Shown here piece by piece: positions 43,237-52,080 of a stretch of 64,000 bases of DNA; position 1 is the stretch's first letter; every line of letters starts with the position of its first letter. The position numbers and the translations under genes are program-made. The notes below the pieces were generated by a model. It saw nothing but the letters and a program-made list of their open reading frames with translations. It was not told the DNA's origin and ran no database searches. Source of the DNA: Halorientalis sp. LT38 (lineage in GTDB: Archaea; Halobacteriota; Halobacteria; Halobacteriales; Haloarculaceae); the NCBI RefSeq assembly GCF_037031225.1, contig NZ_JAYEZN010000001.1, positions 1,364,001-1,428,000 of the forward strand, in the 5' to 3' direction.

Positions 43237-43603
43237 GTCCCAGCCGAGCGCGGCTGGGAAGAAATGCGTTCGGTCCGATCATCCCATATAAAGCTTCGTG
43301 AGGATATAATCGTGTTTTTATAAATAGAGCGGAGCGTGTATAAAAATTCGGTCGGTAACCATGCGGAATTATTATGAGTCAGTTCGATGTGAGGCCGTCG
43401 CGAGGCGACTCACTGGACAGGCTCCGTCGTCACGTGCGTGCAGGTTCGTGATCGGCGACGCGCCCGCGCCGACTTATATAAAGCCGACCGTTATAGGCGC
43501 CGGGTTTATCCGTTTCAGAACCACGGGAGCGGGGGTCGCTCATAAAAAGCGCCGGATATGAACGTCGAAATACCTATCGAGGGATAGCAGAGTCCCCAGT
43601 TCG
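43237..43603. other. AT-rich intergenic region with several TATA-like elements
   Basis: No convincing gene is present; a 66-codon open frame has no recognisable content. The region has an unusual number of TATAAA-type words (near 43288, 43318, 43339, 43475 and 43541) in an otherwise GC-rich chromosome. It separates the DUF309 gene from the divergent exported hydrolase gene and presumably holds both promoters. Confidence 0.5.
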
Positions 43604-44542
43604 ATGTCTGATCAATCAGGCAGGGAGAGGGGGAGCAGTTCGCAGATCAACAGGCGGAATGTCCTGCGGGGGATCGCCGCAGGCGGAACGGCGGCGGTCG
43701 GTCTCGGCGCGATGACCGGCAGCGCGTCCGCAGCGGAAGAGCAGTGTCTCTTCGCCGAGGATGCACCGGACGATTACCCGGTCGTCGAGAAAGACGAGGG
43801 CGTGTTGGGCATCGGGGGCGAGGGGTTCGTCGAGAACGACGTCCCGGAGGGCGAAGACGAGGTCCTGATCTACGTCCACGGGTACCTGGAGTTCTTCGCC
43901 GGCGGTGCGGCCGATCAGGGGTACACGCTCCAGAAGGCCCTGCGGAACAACGGGTACGACCACCCGACGATCACGTACAAGTACCCCACGAACAGCCCGA
44001 ACTGGTGGGGGACGGTCGACGACGCCGAGCAGGACGGCCGCGATTTCGCCTCGTGGCTGCAGGACTACCGCGAGTCGAACCCGGAGACGACGATCCGGAT
44101 GGTCGGCCACTCGCTCGGAGCGCGGACCTCGCTCGGCTGTCTCGACGAACTCGTCAACGAGCTGGGCGAGGCCCCGGTCGAGTCGCTGACGATGTTGGGG
44201 GCGGCCATCCCGCGCGATGCCGTCACCGTCGACGGGGAGTTCGGCGAGGCCATTGCGAACGGTGCCGGGCAGGTCACCAACTACTACAGCGACGGTGACG
44301 ACATCCTCGACTGGATCTACGAGATCGGCGAACTCGGCACCGAAGCCGTCGGTGCCTACGGGCCGCCCGAGGGGGCCGAGACGCCCGATAACTACTACGA
44401 CGTCGACGTCAACGACGAGATCGATGGCCACTGCATCTACTACAAACCCGAGGAGGGGATCGTGGATCAGGTCGTCGAGAACTTCGACGGCGTCGAAACC
44501 GGGAACGGGGACGACGGCGGCTGGCTGGGCGGGCTGTTCTGA
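43604..44542 (+). CDS. Tat-exported alpha/beta hydrolase
   Basis: A 312-residue secreted hydrolase. A Tat signal (INRRNVLRGIAAGGTAAVGLGAM) ends near AMTGSASAAEEQ, with a likely signal peptidase site after SASA and no lipobox. The catalytic Ser is in GHSLGARTSLG (about residue 168), preceded by the oxyanion strand VLIYVHGYL (about 88). A His in DGHCIYY (about 283) may complete the triad. The substrate is unknown; esterase or lipase-like activity is expected. A tandem paralogue without signal peptide follows. Confidence 0.85.
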   Translation: MSDQSGRERGSSSQINRRNVLRGIAAGGTAAVGLGAMTGSASAAEEQCLFAEDAPDDYPVVEKDEGVLGIGGEGFVENDVPEGEDEVLIYVHGYLEFFAGGAADQGYTLQKALRNNGYDHPTITYKYPTNSPNWWGTVDDAEQDGRDFASWLQDYRESNPETTIRMVGHSLGARTSLGCLDELVNELGEAPVESLTMLGAAIPRDAVTVDGEFGEAIANGAGQVTNYYSDGDDILDWIYEIGELGTEAVGAYGPPEGAETPDNYYDVDVNDEIDGHCIYYKPEEGIVDQVVENFDGVETGNGDDGGWLGGLF

Positions 44543-44653
44543 CGCGCCGGGTAATCTGTCACCATATTTTTGCGGCGACAGGGCTATACGTCGCGTCGCC
44601 CTCGATGTGAGTAACTGCTAACCCGGCGACGAGCCGGGCGGAGGATCACGTAG

Positions 44654-45382
44654 ATGGCATGGTTATCACTGGACGCGATATCGATGGGTGCGGACGCCCC
44701 GGCGGAGTTCCCGATGATCCGCGACGGGGAGCTGTGCGGTGACTTCCCGGCGGATCCGAACGAACTACTGGTGTACGTCCACGGGTGGCTCGATGGGGTC
44801 ACCGGGGACGCGGCCGCACAGGCCAACGCCGTGGCCGAGGCCGTCGACCACGCCGGCTACGACGCCGCGGTAGTCGGGTTCAGTTACCCGGCGAACCTGC
44901 CGCTGTGGAACCCCAGCAAGGCGATCGCCACCCGGAAGGGGACGCAACTGGCCGCCTGCGTCGAGGCCTTCATCGGCGAGTACACGAACACCCCTGTCCG
45001 GATCGTCTCGCACTCGCTCGGTGCTCGGACGGCGCTTTCCTGCCTCGACACGCTCGCCGAACGCAACGAGAAGGTCCGATCGCTCTCGCTGCTGGGTGCC
45101 GCGGAGGACTGCGACACCGTCGCCGAAGACGGGCGCTGGTACGACGGCGTCCGCGACGGCGCCGACCGCGTCCACAACTACCACATGCGCCGCGACGACA
45201 CGCTGTCGCTGCTCTACCGCTCCGCCGAGTTCGGGAACGGAGCGCTCGGCGACGACGGCGCCTGCGGGCCGACCCCCGACACCTACGTCGACCACGACGT
45301 CGGCGGCTGCGTCCACAACCACTACACCTACCTCCGGGAGAGCGGCGGGTGTCTCGACCAAGTCATCGCGGACTTCGCGTAA
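44654..45382 (+). CDS. Cytoplasmic alpha/beta hydrolase, paralogue of the preceding gene
   Basis: A 242-residue protein aligning with the preceding hydrolase over its whole length but lacking the Tat signal. It has LLVYVHGWLDGVTGDAA (about residue 37), the nucleophile elbow SHSLGARTALSCLD (about 121), and a candidate His in CVHNHYTYL (about 225). The conserved LSLLGAAEDCDTVAEDGRW corresponds to the LTMLGAAIPRDAV stretch of the exported copy. One enzyme appears to have been duplicated and placed in two compartments. Confidence 0.85.
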   Translation: MAWLSLDAISMGADAPAEFPMIRDGELCGDFPADPNELLVYVHGWLDGVTGDAAAQANAVAEAVDHAGYDAAVVGFSYPANLPLWNPSKAIATRKGTQLAACVEAFIGEYTNTPVRIVSHSLGARTALSCLDTLAERNEKVRSLSLLGAAEDCDTVAEDGRWYDGVRDGADRVHNYHMRRDDTLSLLYRSAEFGNGALGDDGACGPTPDTYVDHDVGGCVHNHYTYLRESGGCLDQVIADFA

Positions 45383-45416
45383 CCGGGGTGGCGACGGACG
45401 GCGGCGGTGACGAGAA

Positions 45417-46118
45417 TTACGAGGTGTCCGCGCCCGACGCCGGGAGCAGGTCCGCGACCGCGTTCAGGACCGACAGCACGGGATCCGAGACCGACAGGTC
45501 CGCGTAGCAGTCGGCCGGCAGCGCCGTCGACTCGGGGTCCTGATCGCGAGCCGCGAGCGTCGCCCGCCGGCGAGCGGTATGACGGCGACAGCGTCGGGAC
45601 AGCGACGCCAGCCGCGACCGGTCGGCGGTCGAGCCGTCGGTCCCGGACTCGACCGCGAGCAGGTCCCGGGCCAGCCCCTCCGTCCGATCGAGGGCCGCCA
45701 GTTCGGCGTCGACGGCGCCGATGCGCTCGACCCGTCGTTCGTGTTCGGCCGTCGCAGGGTCGCGGATCGCGGTTTGCAGGGCAGGCGTGAGCCGAGTCGC
45801 CCACCGCAGTTCGACGGCCTCGCCCGGAGGGAGCAAGTCGTCGAAGGCCGGGAGCGAGACGTCGGGCTCGACCGCGTGCGGGACGGCCAGCACGGTGTCG
45901 CGGTAGGACGTGCGGAGGGCCGAAACTCCCCGTTCTGTGGCTGTCGTCATCGAGAGGATCGGGTCGGGCACGTCGGTGGCCTCGGTCGTTGGGACGACCT
46001 CGACGCGGGTACAGAACTGGTCGAACGCGTCGCGCTCGTCGACGGCGCGACGGCGCAGGAGTCGGAGTCGGTCGCGGGCCGTCTGGAGTGGTTCCAGCGG
46101 GTGCGTCGTGCCCGGCAT
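45417..46118 (-). CDS. Hypothetical haloarchaeal protein, helical
   Basis: A 233-residue Arg/Ala-rich helical protein with no recognised catalytic motif. The pattern (EPLQTARDRLRLLRRRAVDERDAF at the N-terminus, a central LPAFDDLLPPGEAVELRWATRL region, and C-terminal ALPADCYADLS) recalls an uncharacterised haloarchaeal family (DUF7260-like, from memory). Its ATG begins one base after the metallophosphoesterase stop, so the two are co-transcribed. Confidence 0.6.
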   Translation of the reverse strand: MPGTTHPLEPLQTARDRLRLLRRRAVDERDAFDQFCTRVEVVPTTEATDVPDPILSMTTATERGVSALRTSYRDTVLAVPHAVEPDVSLPAFDDLLPPGEAVELRWATRLTPALQTAIRDPATAEHERRVERIGAVDAELAALDRTEGLARDLLAVESGTDGSTADRSRLASLSRRCRRHTARRRATLAARDQDPESTALPADCYADLSVSDPVLSVLNAVADLLPASGADTS

Positions 46119-46119
46119 C

Positions 46120-47073
46120 TCAGGGCCCCGGGGTGACGCGCTTGTCTGCGGCAGCGGTCGGCTCGGACCGTTCGTCGACCAGCGGGAAGCGGGCCAGCCC
46201 GCCGTCGTCGACCCGCTCGGCCAGCCAGCGTCCGTCGTCGCGGGCGTGCGCGTAGGCCTCCTCGAAGCCGGTGCGTTCGGCCAGCGGGATCAGGTCGACG
46301 ATCGCACCCTCGGCGTCGATCCGGAGGTGGAGGAACGCCTGCGGGAGCGAGCAGACCGCCGGCGCGACGATCTCGCGGACGCCACCGATCGTTCCGGTGC
46401 CCGGCCAGTGGCGGTGGCCGGAGAGCACCAGTTCGACGCCGCCGTCGCGGAGGACGCGCGCCAGTTCCTGGGCGTTCTCGATCCGGCTCCCCGGCGCGTC
46501 AGTTCCCGCCTCGTCGAGGTCTGCGAGCGGGTGGTGGCAGACGACGACCGGGCGTTCGAGACCCGGGAGGATCGACTCCAGCCAGTCCAGTTGCGGTGCC
46601 GAAACCCCGGCGGCCCCGTCGGTCGCGACGCCGCTCGCTGTGTCGATCCCAACCAGATCGATCCCGCCGATCCGCGCGACGAAGGGGTATCGGCCGTCGG
46701 CGAAGCGGTCGGCGAAGGCCGTCGCGGGTGCGCTCCCGGGGTCGTCGCCGGCACCCGAGACGTCGTGATCGCCCGGGACCGCGAGGGTCGGTGCGTCGGC
46801 CCCCGCGAGCAGCGCGTCGGCTCGGTCGAACTCGTGCGGTGCCCCGCCGTCGGTCAGGTCGCCCGCCACCACCACCCCGTCGACGTCGAGTCGGTTCGCC
46901 TCCGTGACGGCCGTCCGGGCGCGCTGGACGGTTCGGTGGAGGACCCGCCACGTCCCGCGCCCCCGCGCGGTGACGTGTGGATCCGCGAGCACGGCGAGAC
47001 TGGTCGGTCTCGACGCCGTCGGCCCGTCCAGCCGTGCCAGGGTCGGCCCCGGAGCACTCCGGTAGAACATCAC
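46120..47073 (-). CDS. Metallophosphoesterase
   Basis: A 317-residue calcineurin-like phosphoesterase. Metal-binding motifs are visible in order: LADPHV (D-x-H, about residue 31), VVAGDLTDGG (GD, about 67), PGDHDVSG (where GNHD is usual, about 100), VVCHHPLAD (about 190) and SGHRHWPG (GHxH, about 235). The replacement GDHD for GNHD is a minor variation known in the fold. Substrate is unknown; cyclic nucleotide or phosphoprotein hydrolysis are options. It is the first gene of a two-gene unit. Confidence 0.85.
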   Translation of the reverse strand: MMFYRSAPGPTLARLDGPTASRPTSLAVLADPHVTARGRGTWRVLHRTVQRARTAVTEANRLDVDGVVVAGDLTDGGAPHEFDRADALLAGADAPTLAVPGDHDVSGAGDDPGSAPATAFADRFADGRYPFVARIGGIDLVGIDTASGVATDGAAGVSAPQLDWLESILPGLERPVVVCHHPLADLDEAGTDAPGSRIENAQELARVLRDGGVELVLSGHRHWPGTGTIGGVREIVAPAVCSLPQAFLHLRIDAEGAIVDLIPLAERTGFEEAYAHARDDGRWLAERVDDGGLARFPLVDERSEPTAAADKRVTPGP

Positions 47074-47439
47074 CGGATACTGATCGACGGCGCTCGATAA
47101 AGATGTCGTAATTTTAATATTTTATCCTACGTTTCTCACCTATCGGTCCGGAGACCAATATAGACGGACGTGTATGGCGGGGTTCGGTCCTCGGTCATCC
47201 GGTGGTAGAAACAGTCCCGACGGAGTCCCCGCGAGCGCAGCGAGTGGGGCCCGTCAGGACGTGAATGACGGAGCGGGTGCTCACCCCGTGAGCGCCCAAG
47301 AGGAATGAACGTCCTGACGGAGATTTGAACTCACTCACTTCGCTTCGCTCGTTCGCTGCTCAAATCTCCTCCGTCGCTTTGCCGCTCACGGAGGCGAGCA
47401 CACGCTACGCGGTGCTCGCCGTGTTGTTCGCGGCAGAAG
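47074..47439. other. Mobile-element scar next to tRNA-Arg
   Basis: No intact gene. 47190-47260 translates (VVETVPTESPRAQRVGPVRT) like the extreme C-terminal tail of haloarchaeal TnpB proteins. A 23-base copy of the tRNA-Arg 3' end lies at 47310-47332. Between it and the tRNA (47333-47439) is a GC-rich stretch with short GCTCGC/GCGAGC-type inverted repeats and no gene. Confidence 0.5.
47310..47332. repeat. att-like duplicate of the tRNA-Arg 3' end
   Basis: 23 bases identical to 47440-47462, the 3' end of tRNA-Arg with its T arm, in direct orientation 130 bases away. Integrases that target tRNA genes leave exactly this kind of copy. The element between the repeats is gone or was tiny. Confidence 0.7.
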
Positions 47440-47512
47440 CGTCCTGACGGAGATTTGAACTCCGGTCCCTGGCTCCGCAAGCCAAGAGGATAGTCCACTA
47501 CCCTACCAGGAC
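47440..47512 (-). tRNA. tRNA-Arg (anticodon GCG)
   Basis: A 73-base cloverleaf: acceptor GTCCTGG pairing with the GTCAGGAC 3' strand, discriminator G, anticodon stem TTGGC/GCCAG around TTGCGGA giving GCG, T arm CGGAG-TTCAAAT-CTCCG. No intron. A TTTATC-containing promoter-like element is upstream on this strand at about 47534-47546. Confidence 0.94.
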
Positions 47513-47661
47513 TCAATCAGTCGTACTGGGGTTGCAGATAAAGGGGTTACGATTCGGGTGGCGGCGACTCGATTGCGGGTCGCGGACGTTCGGTTGCAGA
47601 GTGGCGGTGCCTTTTATGTTATAATCAGCATACTTTTGCAAACAGCGGTCGGGCATCTGCT

Positions 47662-48279
47662 ATGGCCAAACAGGTCACGGGACGGAACGCGACGTCGGTC
47701 TCGGAGCGGGTGGCCGAGGCGTCCAACATCCTCGTGTTGGCCCGGTCGTTTCCCGACGGCGCGGCCGGCGTCTGTATCGACCTCCTCGGCGGTGACTCGC
47801 GGGACCCGGCGAGCGTCCTGGCTGTGACCTACACCCAGTCCCCCGGCCAGTGGGCTGCGGACTGGGAGCGGGCGACGGGGACGACACCCGCCGACGGGAC
47901 GGTCATCAGCGTCGGCGACTGGGGCGAAGACGACGCGACGCCGAGCCGATGGACCATCGAGACGGTCGACCACGCCGGCGACCTGACGACGCTCGGGATC
48001 ACGCTCAGCGAGTTTCTCGAGGCGGAGCCGAGCGAGGGCGCGGGCCACAAGCGGCTCTGTTTCGACTCGCTGACGGCGCTGCTGCAGTTCATCGACCTGA
48101 AACAGGCGTTCCAGTTCCTCCACGTGATCACGGGCCGGGTGTCCTCGGCCGGGGCGGTGGCCCACTACCACCTCGACCCCGAGGCTCACGACGAACAGAC
48201 GGTGGCGACGATCCGCGGGCTGTTCGACGCCGTCGTCGAGGTCGACGACCGCGGCGACTGGGCGGTCACGACCCGGTGA
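47662..48279 (+). CDS. RecA/KaiC-fold protein lacking ATPase motifs (HTR-like)
   Basis: A 205-residue protein resembling the haloarchaeal HTR-like family that adopts the KaiC/RecA fold. SNILVLARSFPDGAAGVCIDLL occupies the place of Walker A but has no GKT, and KRLCFDSLTALLQFIDLKQAFQFLHVITGRV (two motifs) corresponds to the Walker B region of KaiC-type proteins. ATP hydrolysis is therefore doubtful. Family members lie near signalling genes, but nothing here indicates a pathway. Confidence 0.7.
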   Translation: MAKQVTGRNATSVSERVAEASNILVLARSFPDGAAGVCIDLLGGDSRDPASVLAVTYTQSPGQWAADWERATGTTPADGTVISVGDWGEDDATPSRWTIETVDHAGDLTTLGITLSEFLEAEPSEGAGHKRLCFDSLTALLQFIDLKQAFQFLHVITGRVSSAGAVAHYHLDPEAHDEQTVATIRGLFDAVVEVDDRGDWAVTTR

Positions 48280-48338
48280 GACAAACGGTCGTTTGAGTTA
48301 CCGCAATCTGTTTTTTACAGGGCTGCAACGACTGAGGT

Positions 48339-48986
48339 ATGCGACGACGCAGTTTCCTGACGGGCACCGCCGCCGCAACCGCACTCGCAGTCGCCGGCTG
48401 CCTGCAAGAGCCCGGCGACCGCGGCGACGGCTCCAGTCCGGAGACGACCGACGACGGGGCGGGGCCGGGCAGCCAACCGGAGGGCACCGGGGAAGCCGGG
48501 ACGCCGACCGACGAGTCCGGAACGGCGACCGACGAGCCAGAACCGACCGCAGTCGAGGGATCGAGCGGCCAGGCGTGGGGGAGCGGCGGGCGCATGAACG
48601 GCGTCGACTTCTCGTTCAGTTCCCAGAGCCCGGAGACGGGCGAGGACCGCGACGAGGCGGACATCACGCGGGACGACGAGATGGGGGCGGTCCGCGTCGA
48701 CGGGACGATCAGCGGGAGCGACAGCTGCAAGCGGGCCAAGCTGGGCTCGCTGGACTACGACGAGGCGGCGGGAACGCTCGCCGTCGGCGTCGAGACGACC
48801 GAGATCGAAAACTGCGAGGCGGGCGCCCAGGCGCTCGTCGGGATCGACTACGAGGGGACCTTCGAGGTCGACGGCGACCTCCCGAGCGAGGTGACGGTCA
48901 GCCACGACGGGCAAGAGATCGCCGGCGCGAGCTACGCCAGCGACAGCGCGAGCGCGACCGAGTCCGGGACCGGGGACGCGACGTAG
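48339..48986 (+). CDS. Tat lipoprotein of unknown function
   Basis: A 215-residue lipoprotein with a Tat motif (RRRSFLTG) and lipobox (AVAGC, Cys about residue 21), a Gly/Thr/Glu-rich spacer (about 22-80) and a beta-rich C-terminal domain with two Cys (DSCKRAKLGSLDYDEAAGTLAV and IENCEAGAQ) that could form a disulfide. No enzyme motif is seen. The unit stands alone between the HTR-like and RPA genes. Confidence 0.7.
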   Translation: MRRRSFLTGTAAATALAVAGCLQEPGDRGDGSSPETTDDGAGPGSQPEGTGEAGTPTDESGTATDEPEPTAVEGSSGQAWGSGGRMNGVDFSFSSQSPETGEDRDEADITRDDEMGAVRVDGTISGSDSCKRAKLGSLDYDEAAGTLAVGVETTEIENCEAGAQALVGIDYEGTFEVDGDLPSEVTVSHDGQEIAGASYASDSASATESGTGDAT

Positions 48987-49109
48987 ACTTAAGGGCGGGA
49001 ACGACGCAGCTCCCGGTATGGATCGACGAGCGCAGGAACCGCCGGGCGGCGCGGGGGCTGGCGAGCGACGGCAACGCTTAAACGGAGTCCAGCCCTGCAC
49101 TTGCACAGT

Positions 49110-50576
49110 ATGGGTGCGATAGAGGACATCTACGCGGATCTGGAGACCGACGAGGTCGCGGAGGAGGAGTTCCGCGAGGCCGTCGAGCAGAAGATCGAAC
49201 AGATGGGTGGCCTCGCGGACGAGGAGACCGCGGCGATGCTCATCGCGCACGAACTCGCGGACGGGGAGGTCAACGGCGTCGCGGACATCGAGCCCGGCAT
49301 GGACGAGGTGAAGTTCATCGCGAAGGTGATGGCCGTCGGCGACCTGCGGACCTTCGAGCGCGACGGCGAGGACGAGGACGGCCGCGTCATCAACGTCGAG
49401 GTGGCCGACGAGACGGGCGCGGTCACCCTATCCTTCTGGGACCAGCAGGCCGCCTCCATCGACGACGGCCAGCTCGACGTCGGCGACGTCCTCCGGATCA
49501 AGGGCCGACCGAAAGAGGGCTACAACGGCCTCGAGGTGAGCGTCGACAAGGCCGAGCCGGACGACGAGGAGACGATCGACGTCCAGCCCGGCGGGGCGAC
49601 GACGATCGACGGCCTGACGCTCGGCCAGTCGGACGTCAACGTCCGCGGGCTGGTGCTCGACACCGAGTCGGTCCGGACGTTCGACCGCGACGACGGCTCG
49701 GAGGGCCGGGTCGCGAACCTCTCGCTGGGCGACGAGACCGGCCGCGTCCGCGTGACGATGTGGGACGAGCGAGCCGACCGGGCCGAGGAACTGTCCGCGG
49801 GGACGGCCGTCGAGGTGGTCGACGGGTACGTCCGCGAGCGCGACGGCGACCTCGAACTCCACGTCGGCGAGCACGGTGCGGTCGAGGCGATCGAGGAGAC
49901 GGTCGAGTTCACGCCGGAGACCGCACCCATCGACGGCGTGGAGATCGGCCAGCAGGTCGACATCGGCGGCGTGATCCGCTCGGCGGACCCGAAACGCACG
50001 TTCGACCGCGACGACGGCTCCGAGGGCCAGGTCCGGAACGTCAGAGTGCAGGACCAGACCGGCGACATCCGCGTCGCGCTCTGGGGCGACAAGGCCGACA
50101 AGGAGCTCCAGCCGGGCGACGAGGTGTTCCTCGCGGACGTGGAGATCGACGACGGCTGGCAGGACGACCTCGAGGCCTCCGCGAACTGGCGCTCCACGGT
50201 CGTCGTCCTCGAGGACGGGGCGACGACGGAACCGGTCGATACTGCGGGCGGTAGCGGCGGCGCGGCCGGCGGCGCGAGCGACGGCGCGGCCACCGGGCTG
50301 GACGCCTTCGCAGACGGAGAGACGGCAGAGAGCGACGGCGGCACGGCCACCGCCGCGGTCGACGGAGCGGACGATGGCCGGAGCGACGACGGCGACGGAG
50401 ACGGCGAACTCGTCGAGTTCACTGGCACGGTGGTCCAGACCGGTGAACCGGTCGTGCTGGACGACGGCGAGGAGACGATGAGCGTCGAGACGGGCGCGAC
50501 GCTCCAGCTGGGCCAGGAAGTGACCGCACGCGGGCGGGTGACGGACGGCCGCCTGGACGCCGAGGACGTCTTCTGA
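49110..50576 (+). CDS. rpa2: Single-stranded DNA-binding protein RPA with multiple OB folds
   Basis: A 488-residue replication protein A. After an N-terminal helical segment (residues 1-60) there are three OB folds, each recognisable by a repeated pattern: GDLRTFERDGEDEDGRVINVEVADETG (two motifs), TESVRTFDRDDGSEGRVANLSLGDETG and ADPKRTFDRDDGSEGQVRNVRVQDQTG. A low-complexity Gly/Ala/Asp linker (about 385-440) leads to a short fourth beta-rich OB-like domain at the C-terminus. No zinc finger is seen. The gene is followed by the histone gene. The rpa2 symbol is based on remembered Haloferax synteny. Confidence 0.88.
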   Translation: MGAIEDIYADLETDEVAEEEFREAVEQKIEQMGGLADEETAAMLIAHELADGEVNGVADIEPGMDEVKFIAKVMAVGDLRTFERDGEDEDGRVINVEVADETGAVTLSFWDQQAASIDDGQLDVGDVLRIKGRPKEGYNGLEVSVDKAEPDDEETIDVQPGGATTIDGLTLGQSDVNVRGLVLDTESVRTFDRDDGSEGRVANLSLGDETGRVRVTMWDERADRAEELSAGTAVEVVDGYVRERDGDLELHVGEHGAVEAIEETVEFTPETAPIDGVEIGQQVDIGGVIRSADPKRTFDRDDGSEGQVRNVRVQDQTGDIRVALWGDKADKELQPGDEVFLADVEIDDGWQDDLEASANWRSTVVVLEDGATTEPVDTAGGSGGAAGGASDGAATGLDAFADGETAESDGGTATAAVDGADDGRSDDGDGDGELVEFTGTVVQTGEPVVLDDGEETMSVETGATLQLGQEVTARGRVTDGRLDAEDVF

Positions 50577-50632
50577 GCCGGCGCAACTGGCTCACGGAAA
50601 GCCTTAAGACCGCGACAGTCCCGGTATTCGGT

Positions 50633-51073
50633 ATGAGCGTCGAGCTCCCGTTCGCGCCGGTCGACTCGGTCATTCGACGGAACGCAGGGACGCTTCGGGT
50701 CAGCGCCGGGGCGGCCGAGGAACTGGCTCGACGGATCCAGGAGCGGGGCGCACGCCTCGCCGTCGACGCCGCGGAGGCGGCGACCGCGGACGGGCGAAAG
50801 ACGCTGATGGCCGAGGACTTCGGCGTCTCGTCGACCCCGGACAAGGACGACCTGGAACTCCCGATCGCGCCGATCGACCGGATCGCGCGGCTCGACATCG
50901 ACGAGGCCTACCGGGTGTCGATGGACGCCCGGATCGCGCTGGCCGAACAGCTCGAGGCGTTCGCCGACGACGTGGCCGCCGCCGCGACGGTGCTGGCCCG
51001 CCACGCCGACCGGCGGACCGTCAAGGCCGAGGACGTCGAGGCGTACTTCGAACTCGCGCAGTACTTCGGATGA
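50633..51073 (+). CDS. hstA: Archaeal histone, two fused histone folds
   Basis: A 146-residue doublet histone. The first fold (about residues 4-65: LPFAPVDSVIRRNAG, VSAGAAEELARRIQERG, ARLAVDAAEAATADGRKTLMAEDF) and second (about 74-146: LPIAPIDRIARLDIDEAYRVS, AEQLEAFADDVA, ATVLARHADRRTVKAEDVEAYF) each show the helix-strand pattern of the histone fold. There is no tail. Haloarchaea typically encode one such fused histone. The last codons overlap the histone deacetylase start by an ATGA. Confidence 0.92.
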   Translation: MSVELPFAPVDSVIRRNAGTLRVSAGAAEELARRIQERGARLAVDAAEAATADGRKTLMAEDFGVSSTPDKDDLELPIAPIDRIARLDIDEAYRVSMDARIALAEQLEAFADDVAAAATVLARHADRRTVKAEDVEAYFELAQYFG

Positions 51074-52080
51074 ACTTCGGCTACCACGAGCACTGCCTCG
51101 ACCACGAGACCGGCTACCGCCACCCGGAGAGTCCCGACCGGCTCCGGGCGATCCGGCGGTCGCTGGCCCGACAACACGGCGTCGAGTACGTCGCCGCCGA
51201 CCCCGCGCCCGAGTCGGCCGTCACCGCGGTCCACGACGCCGGCTACGTGAGCGCCATCAAGGACTTCTGCGAGGGGGGTGGCGGCGACTGGGACGACGAC
51301 ACCGTCGCCGTCGAAGCCACCTGGGACGCCGCGCTGGCGGCCGCCGGGCAGGCCATCTGGGCCGCCGAACGGGCGCTCGCGGGCGACGACGGCCGTGACA
51401 CGCCGTTCGCGCTGGGCCGTCCACCGGGCCACCACGCCGTCGAAGACGACGCGATGGGCTTCTGTTTCGTGAACAACGCCGCCGTCGCGGCGCAGGCGGC
51501 CATCGACGACTGCGACGCCGACGGGGTGGCGATCCTCGACTGGGACGTCCACCACGGCAACGGGATCCACGACATCTTCTACGAAGACGGCGACGTGTTC
51601 TACGCCTCCATCCACGAGGCCGGCCTCTACCCCGGCAGCGGCGACGTCGAGGAGACCGGCGAGGGGGAGGGCGAGGGGACGACGCTGAACGTTCCCCTCC
51701 CGCCGGGGTGTGGCGACGCCGACTACTGCGCCGCCGTCGACGAGTTCGTCGGCCCCGCCTTCCGCGAGTTCGACCCCGACCTGATTCTGGTGAGCGCCGG
51801 CTTCGACGCACATCGCCACGATCCCATCTCCCGGATGCGCGTCACGACGGAGGGGTACGGTGCCCTGACGGTCCGGATGCGGGAGGTCGCCGAGGCCGTC
51901 GACGCCGGCCTGGGCTTCGTCCTCGAAGGGGGCTACGGACTCGATACCCTGGCCGAGAGCGTCACGATGGTCCACGAGGTGTTCGACGGGCGCGAACCGG
52001 TCGAACCCGACGAGGACGCGACCGACCGCGCGCGGTCTATCTTCGGCGACCTCCGCGATCAGGGCTTCGGCGAGAAGTAG
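51070..52080 (+). CDS. Histone deacetylase family (zinc-dependent, class II-like)
   Basis: A 336-residue arginase/deacetylase-fold enzyme. Active-site pieces are complete: PPGHHAVEDDAMGFCFVNN (tandem His, about residues 118-136), DWDVHHGNG with the zinc Asp and His (about 157-165), and a Gly-rich EGGYGL near the C-terminus. Acetoin-utilization proteins and acetylpolyamine hydrolases share the fold. Its start codon overlaps the histone stop, so both are translated from one message. It overlaps the convergent cca gene by 22 bases at the 3' end. Confidence 0.9.
   Translation: MNFGYHEHCLDHETGYRHPESPDRLRAIRRSLARQHGVEYVAADPAPESAVTAVHDAGYVSAIKDFCEGGGGDWDDDTVAVEATWDAALAAAGQAIWAAERALAGDDGRDTPFALGRPPGHHAVEDDAMGFCFVNNAAVAAQAAIDDCDADGVAILDWDVHHGNGIHDIFYEDGDVFYASIHEAGLYPGSGDVEETGEGEGEGTTLNVPLPPGCGDADYCAAVDEFVGPAFREFDPDLILVSAGFDAHRHDPISRMRVTTEGYGALTVRMREVAEAVDAGLGFVLEGGYGLDTLAESVTMVHEVFDGREPVEPDEDATDRARSIFGDLRDQGFGEK

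Noticed and set aside
43361-43561. 66-codon open frame before the exported hydrolase
   Set aside because: Composition is unlike haloarchaeal proteins and the region looks like promoter DNA.
47331-47516. 61-codon open frame over tRNA-Arg
   Set aside because: It is the translated complement of the tRNA gene and repeat.
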